From Actinostola sp. cb2023 (taxonomy: Eukaryota; Cnidaria; Anthozoa; Actiniaria; Actinostolidae), in assembly GCA_033675265.1 (NCBI GenBank), contig JAUJYZ010001489.1, positions 52,467 to 116,466 of the forward strand: a stretch of 64,000 bases of DNA. Direction: 5' to 3'. Position numbers and translations under genes: made by a program. This document shows positions 59,366 to 64,000 of the stretch, one piece after another. Each line of letters begins with the position of its first letter. Within the stretch, counting starts at the first letter, position 1. The notes under the pieces are model-generated. The model ran no database searches and was not told the DNA's origin. It saw nothing but the letters and a program-made list of their open reading frames with translations.

Positions 59366-60732
59366 CTTCCTGCATTTTCCATGCTTCTCCTCCTCATGAT
59401 GTCTAAATTCATGCATTAACACCTCCTCATGGCACTGAAGACACTCAATCACAGGGCCACTCTATAACAAACAGATGGAAATACATACATATTGTTATAA
59501 GTTTTTTCACAGTAATAAAGGTGGATATTTTACAAGTTGCTATTTAAGGGGTGAGGAAAAGTGCGAGCTACGAGTAAAATATCTTAATTCAGATATAGGC
59601 ATTTTTTTGAAGATATGCAAAATAAAAGCATAAAATTGTGTAAAATGAGCATGTGCAAAAATATGTCATGTTGAAAACTGGTTTTGGCGGTATACAGGTA
59701 TGCCGGTCCTGATATCGTGGGATATCAGGACAGTAGATCTCGCTTCTGATGGGCTAACTGATTTTAGTGGGATGATAAAACCCGGATATCAGGAGGATTT
59801 TGTGCCCTTTTATATACAAAATCATGTCATTGTCATATAATTATATAAAAAATATAAAACACTGTGTTCTTTTTATATATATATACTATAACATTGATAA
59901 TACTTTCAATCAATCAGTGTGAAATACAAAACCCACTTCAGTTTACTTGGTGTCACAAGTTAGTGATATCAAACTGAAACTACACAAAACTAACCTCAGC
60001 TGGCTGGACAGTTCGTTCCTGGTTCTCTAGCTTAATATTCTTCTGTAAAGGCCTTATGTAGATATTGGCTTGGCCAGCAACATCTCTCAGTCTGGCAGGT
60101 GAGTATGGGGTTGGTAGCTTACAAAATCCTCTTTCTTCTCCCCCTCTTTGAAAAATTAGAAGCTCGTATCCACCTGCTGTTGCCAGGGGAGGATACTGCT
60201 CACATAGGTTTTCATGGATGCTCTCTGCATTCACATCACACGTGATAGAAGCGGGACCTAGTCCACAGTAGGACAGGGCTGCTTTGCCAGCAATTGTCGG
60301 TGGTGGCTTTTTTCATCATCTTTGTTTCCCAAGCAAAAAAATTTTAGGGTGCAAGTAGTTACTTTCTTTTTTCCTTTTTGGTGTCTACCCCGCTGTGTGG
60401 ATGTAGATGTAGCAAATCTAGTGCTGGCTGCATAATTGAAAACCCTTCGGTGCTCAGATAAAGAGTTGCTGCTTGTATTATTGTATTGTATTGGAGGATT
60501 GCTTACTGAAGGGCTCCTCACTAATGGATTGCTAACTGAATGGTTGTTGATTGAAGGGCTGCTAAATGAACGGTTGCTACCTGTGGCCACTGTATTTGCA
60601 GGTGAATTGCTTGTATTGGTGGACCCTGAATTAACAAACAAATGATTTAGTTCTTCCTGTGTGGTAAAAATACAACCACAAAAATTAAATCCCCAAAGGA
60701 ACAATTAAACCTGAAAAATATATAAGAGTGTC

Positions 60733-60912
60733 TGGGGGGGGGGGGGGGGGGGTTGCCTCTTTATAGTGAGATAGGTTTTTTTTTTATTTGGATCCGAATG
60801 AAACTGCATAGCCTGGCCTTAAGGGGGGGGGGGGGGGGGGTTGCCTCTTTATAGTGAGATAGGTTTTTTTTTATTTGGATCCGAATGAAACTGCATAGCC
60901 TGGCCTTAAGGG
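60733..60912. repeat. Tandem duplication with poly-G tracts
   Basis: Two copies of a roughly 86 bp unit: a run of G, TTGCCTCTTTATAGTGAGAT, a T run, GGATCCGAATGAAACTGC and TGGCCTTAAG. It lies in the first intron of the HECT gene. The G runs make the copy number uncertain. Confidence 0.8.
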
Positions 60913-61554
60913 GAGGGGGGAGAAAACAAGAGGGAATTTCCCCTCTTTTCCTCTCCCCTCCCCTGAGGGCCAGGCTACACAGGGTAAATCTTATTGTCAT
61001 TCAATACATTAACTGGCATTGAAATATACTGTTTATTTGAAAAGAATGACGTATTTTGTCCTCTTCCTAGGATATAAGTTTGTTTATAATGTGACAGTGC
61101 TGTCACGATATTTTAAGTCACTTTGCAAAATACAAAATTATCGTTAAGAGCCTCAAAATATAAACCGTTTGCTAAGGTAGATAAACACTAAAGAGGTAAT
61201 AATAAACCAAAAACGAACGAGTATGGGAGAAAAAAAGGTTGAGGATGGAGAAGATTAAAATGGATTACAAACGACAAACACACCGTGCCTGACCGTGACT
61301 TCAACTTCAAGTTAGAGTTCGCCGGCATGTGAAGCGTGTTTTGCTTTAAATAATAATAATTTGGTACCCACCTTCGTTTGCAAGAGAAAGAAGCTGTTCT
61401 GCGACACGACGCAGAGTACTTCGAGCGTTTCTGCTTTCCATAGTGATGTCCTTTACTTCTTTTAAATATGTATCTGTGTATCGCACATGCTTCCAGTTCT
61501 CAAAGCGACGGAAAACGTGAGCTAGGTAGAAATCACGTGAGAAACGTGAGCCGC

Positions 61555-61942
61555 TATAATACAGCGGTTTTGCCCTACAAAGCTGAATCACTCATGCGAG
61601 TCGGAAGTTGAAAAGTGAAACTTGCATAAAACGATCAAACTTGCATGTCGGATCGCGTAACAAGAATGGCGCGCGGAGAAGCAATGTCGCATCGTGAAAC
61701 TTCAATGTCGCATTGAGAAACTCCAATGTTGGATTGTGAAAGTTCAAAACTTGAATGTCCAATTCAAAACTTGAATGTCGAATATTCAAAACTTGAATGT
61801 CGAATTCAAAACTTGAATGTCGAATTCAAAACTTCAAATGTCGAAACCTAATGTTGAATGTCGAATTCAAAACTTGAATGTCGAATTCAAAACTTGAATG
61901 TCGAAACCTAATGTTGAATTTTGGCGGGGATGGTACGCCATA
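61555..61942 (-). repeat. Right terminal inverted repeat with internal 20 bp array
   Basis: 388 bp, reverse copy of 49767-50212, with about four fewer array units. The inner edge is the shared CAGCTTTGTAGGGCAAAACC. Confidence 0.88.
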
Positions 61943-64000
61943 GTGATCTCTCTCCGTATTTCAGGATCGTCTTCGTCAAGCGAGATTGCTTCCGTTGTGG
62001 GCTGGCGAACGTCGTCTTCTGTGAGGAATGCCGGCCCTTTGAGCCACTGGGTTTCTGGTAATCTATGGGCGTCGATGCCACGCGTAGCTAGATCTGCAGG
62101 GTTGAGAGTTGTCTCGACGTACCTCCACTGGTGAGGCTTGGAAACGTTGCGTATCATTTTTGTACGCGGTTCGCGACGTAGACGTAAAATCTTCTGCTCT
62201 CATTACAGATGTATCCAAGGACAACTTTGGAATCTGTGTAGAAGACTACTTCATCAATCTCTATGTCGATCTCTCACATTACTTTGCTCACTGCCTGTGT
62301 AGCTAGTACTACTCCGCAATGTTCTAGGCGTGGGATGGTGGTCGATTTGACTGGGGCTACCCTGGATTGGCCAAACAAGAGCGCTACATTCGTCTCGTTC
62401 CTCTCGTTAAGTAGTCGAAGGTACACGACTGTACCTATGGCGTCCTTGCTAGCGTCTGAGAATGCGTGGATCTCAGCTCGGGAAATCTGGCCGAATCCCT
62501 TACTGCGGAGGCAGCGGGCGACCGAGACTGTCTCTAGATCGCGAAGAGAGTCTTTCCAACGTTGCCATTCTCGCTTAAGGTCGTCTGGAAGCGGGTCATC
62601 CCATCCGAGGGGGATTTCATTCTTTTCTTTCCCCATAATGACCAGTCTTTGGAGGAGAATTTTTCCTTTCAAGGTAACTGGAACGGCGAAGCCGGTTGGG
62701 TCATAGATGGAGTTCACCACGGACAGGACTCCTCGGCGAGTAAAGGGTCTTTCCGGAATGGTGACCTTGAAGGTGAATGAGTCGTTTTGTAGATTCCAGT
62801 GGACACCCAGGGAGCGTTGCGTTGGGGAGTACATCGCGACGAAGATCTAAGTCTCTGACGTCGCTTGCTCTGTCTTCCGCTGGAAGGGCCTCCATGACCT
62901 CGGGGAAGTTAGAGACTACCTTGTGCAGTCTTATGTTGGCGGTGGCCAGCATAGCTTGGGCACTCTTTACAACCTCTATAGCGATTTCAGGTGTTGGACG
63001 CGAGACTAGGCCATCGTCCACGTAGAAGTTTTGGTGTACGAATTATTTGGCTTCTGATCCGAAATGCTCCTCGCCATCGCTTGCTGTCTTTCTCATTCCA
63101 AAGGTCGCGTTGGCGGGACTCGGCCCATTCCCGAAGAGATGGACTGCCATATGGTATTCGACAATCTGTTCTTTGGGGTCGTTGTTCTTGAACCAAAGAA
63201 ATCGAAGGAAGCTTCTGTGCTTCGGGTCGACGAAGAATGAGTGGAACATCTGTTCCACGTCGCACAATACTCCCACTTCGTCGTGGCGTGGCGGAAGCGG
63301 ATGAGAACTCCCGAGGAGGCTGTTTGTTAGGTCTGGTCCTGTCAGCAATGTTTCGTTTAGCTAGGGACACGCCTTGGTACTTTGCTGAGGAGTCAAACAC
63401 TACGCGTATCTTCCCAGGCTTTTTTGGGTGGTACACTCCGAAGTGTGGAAGGTACCAGACTCTCCCTGTTTTGTCTTCGCACTTCTCTGTCGTTGATGGT
63501 CTGTCTTGTTCAACCAGTACTGCGTGGCCTCTGTCGAACACTTTGGCTAGAAGCTCAAAATAGTCTGCCTTCATCTGCGGCTTTCTTCTGAGAGTTCGTA
63601 GAAGACTGTTCAGGCGGCTGTGCGCTTGAGCCAAGTTGTTTGGCATTTCTGCTTTAGTCGAACGAAAGGGCAGGGGCATAACCCAATTTCCTTGGTCATT
63701 CTTGTGAATACCTTTCTCCATGATGTCTAGGAAACGGCGGTCTTCCTGTGACGCGCTCGGCTCATTGTCGTGTTCGGATGTGCGGTAGATGCAATCTGTG
63801 GTGTCGTTGTCAGCATAACTTTCCTTTACGTCGAAGACGTTGGTGCAAGGCGATATACTATACTCTACCAAAGAAGTACTGTCTGCTCGGTTGGATGTTG
63901 GTTCCCTGACGGTAGTACGTTGTGACGTAACGTGTACAGGTCCGCCAATGCGGTTAAGGACAAACTTGACCGGAGATCGTCCATCCCATGTCGAGCCTTT
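61943..64000 (-). pseudogene. BEL/Pao pol, reverse transcriptase and A17-type region
   Basis: Enters from beyond the window end. 63871-63370 has VWYLPHFGVYHPKKPGKIRV and VFDSSAKYQGVSL; after a frameshift near 63365 come LLTGPDLTNSLLGS and GVLCDVEQMFHSFFVD. An in-frame TAA at 63045-63043 precedes FYVDDGL, the YVDD-type catalytic motif of Pao reverse transcriptases. Another frameshift near 62834 leads to LGVHWNLQNDSFTF and SIYDPTGFAVPVTLKGK, then HAFSDASKDAIG, characteristic of the Pao peptidase A17/RNase H part. It ends WVETTLNPADLATRG-like (ETTLNPADLATRGID at about 62120) and DPEIRREIT at the IS3EU insertion point. The gene is broken and cannot make a whole polyprotein. The gag part is outside. 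Confidence 0.82.

Larger units (their letters stand above)
55354..61441 (-). pseudogene. CUE-HECT ubiquitin ligase gene of the 12 kb element
   Basis: Exon 1 is 61441-61372 (MESRNARSTLRRVAEQLLSL). Exon 2 (60625-59995) has a Ser/Asn-rich part, TCTLKFFCLGNKDDE, and after a one-base shift in an A6 run (60308-60313) AALSYCGLGPASITCDVN and IYIRPLQKN. Exon 3 (59461-59366) is a Cys/His finger (CLQCHEEVLMHEFRHHEEE). Exon 4 (58150-57315) has a CUE-like QLVEMFPDCSREHLATYL and the start of HECT (QPAADIGGVSRQFFTQL). An exon at 56456-56370 and a last exon from about 55856 follow, ending with FATGSPCLPNF and YASTCLQKVTLPKSF, where Cys is the expected ubiquitin acceptor. The only break I see is the A-run shift, which could be a sequencing slip. 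The enzyme would transfer ubiquitin; its target is unknown. Confidence 0.78.
49767..61942. mobile_element. 12.2 kb IS3EU-like DNA transposon with integrase and HECT genes
   Basis: The terminal inverted repeats begin TATGGCGTACCATCCCCGCC. A 6 bp direct repeat, GTGATC, flanks it at 49761-49766 and 61943-61948. Keeping one copy continues the BEL/Pao frame (DPEIRREIT to THTTSIGKN). It has the same TATGGCGT tip, integrase-left and HECT-right plan as the 22 kb element, but inner sequences differ, so the two are distinct families of one group. The integrase is open throughout; the HECT gene has one apparent frameshift. It carries fewer nested insertions than the 22 kb copy. Confidence 0.88.

Noticed and set aside
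62263..62706. 147-codon plus-strand ORF
   Set aside because: It is antisense to the BEL/Pao pol frame.
1..64000. CRISPR array or bacterial operon
   Set aside because: No regular repeat-spacer pattern; genes have introns and belong to eukaryotic transposon families.

Overview
The window looks like a repeat-rich stretch of a eukaryotic, probably anthozoan cnidarian (coral or sea anemone) genome. Genes are split by short GT-AG introns, the DNA is AT-rich, and the mobile elements are Kolobok/T2-like (TTAA target), IS3EU-like, ISL2EU, Tc1/IS630, L2-type LINE, BEL/Pao and traces resembling Penelope-like elements. The organism is inferred from family knowledge, not from a database match. I found no convincing ordinary host gene: nearly every coding sequence I can support belongs to a transposon.

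Layout. 1-3.8 kb: sparse DNA with a hammerhead-like core, a tRNA-like SINE head and weak ORF fragments. 3.87-13.5 kb: a chain of TTAA-flanked elements that abut at shared TTAA sites. Its core is a 5.5 kb Kolobok (5965-11445) that carries a P2X7-type cysteine-rich domain gene beside its THAP transposase. 14.06-41.83 kb: a Mutator-like-transposase (T2/Kolobok-type) element whose first coding exon was hit by a 22.0 kb IS3EU-like element (19226-41227, target duplication TCCGTC). The 22 kb element carries an integrase gene at its left end and a CUE-HECT ubiquitin-ligase gene at its right end. Its integrase exon was hit by an IS630-like element (20182-23467) and by a TTAA MITE (23566-24022). Its middle holds an ISL2EU element (about 25.9-34.8 kb), whose YqaJ nuclease gene is itself split by a complete L2 LINE (28771-32564).

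42.5-46.6 kb: palindromic and short MITEs, including a nearly perfect 1.8 kb palindrome with another element in its centre. 46.8-47.5 kb: a frameshifted unrecognised gene. 47.6-64 kb: a minus-strand BEL/Pao retrotransposon (3' LTR and integrase on the left, reverse transcriptase on the right) split by a second IS3EU-like element (49767-61942, 12.2 kb, target duplication GTGATC). This second element repeats the integrase plus CUE-HECT layout, and its integrase ORF is open throughout (467 codons over five exons).

The recurrent theme is cargo on DNA transposons: HECT ubiquitin ligases on the integrase elements, a P2X7-type domain on Kolobok, a PB1-like zinc protein on the IS630 element, and a SWIM-YqaJ nuclease on ISL2EU. 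Several insertions leave the interrupted ORF recoverable in frame if one target duplication is kept, which fixes the element ends to the base. All coordinates and splice sites come from reading by eye.
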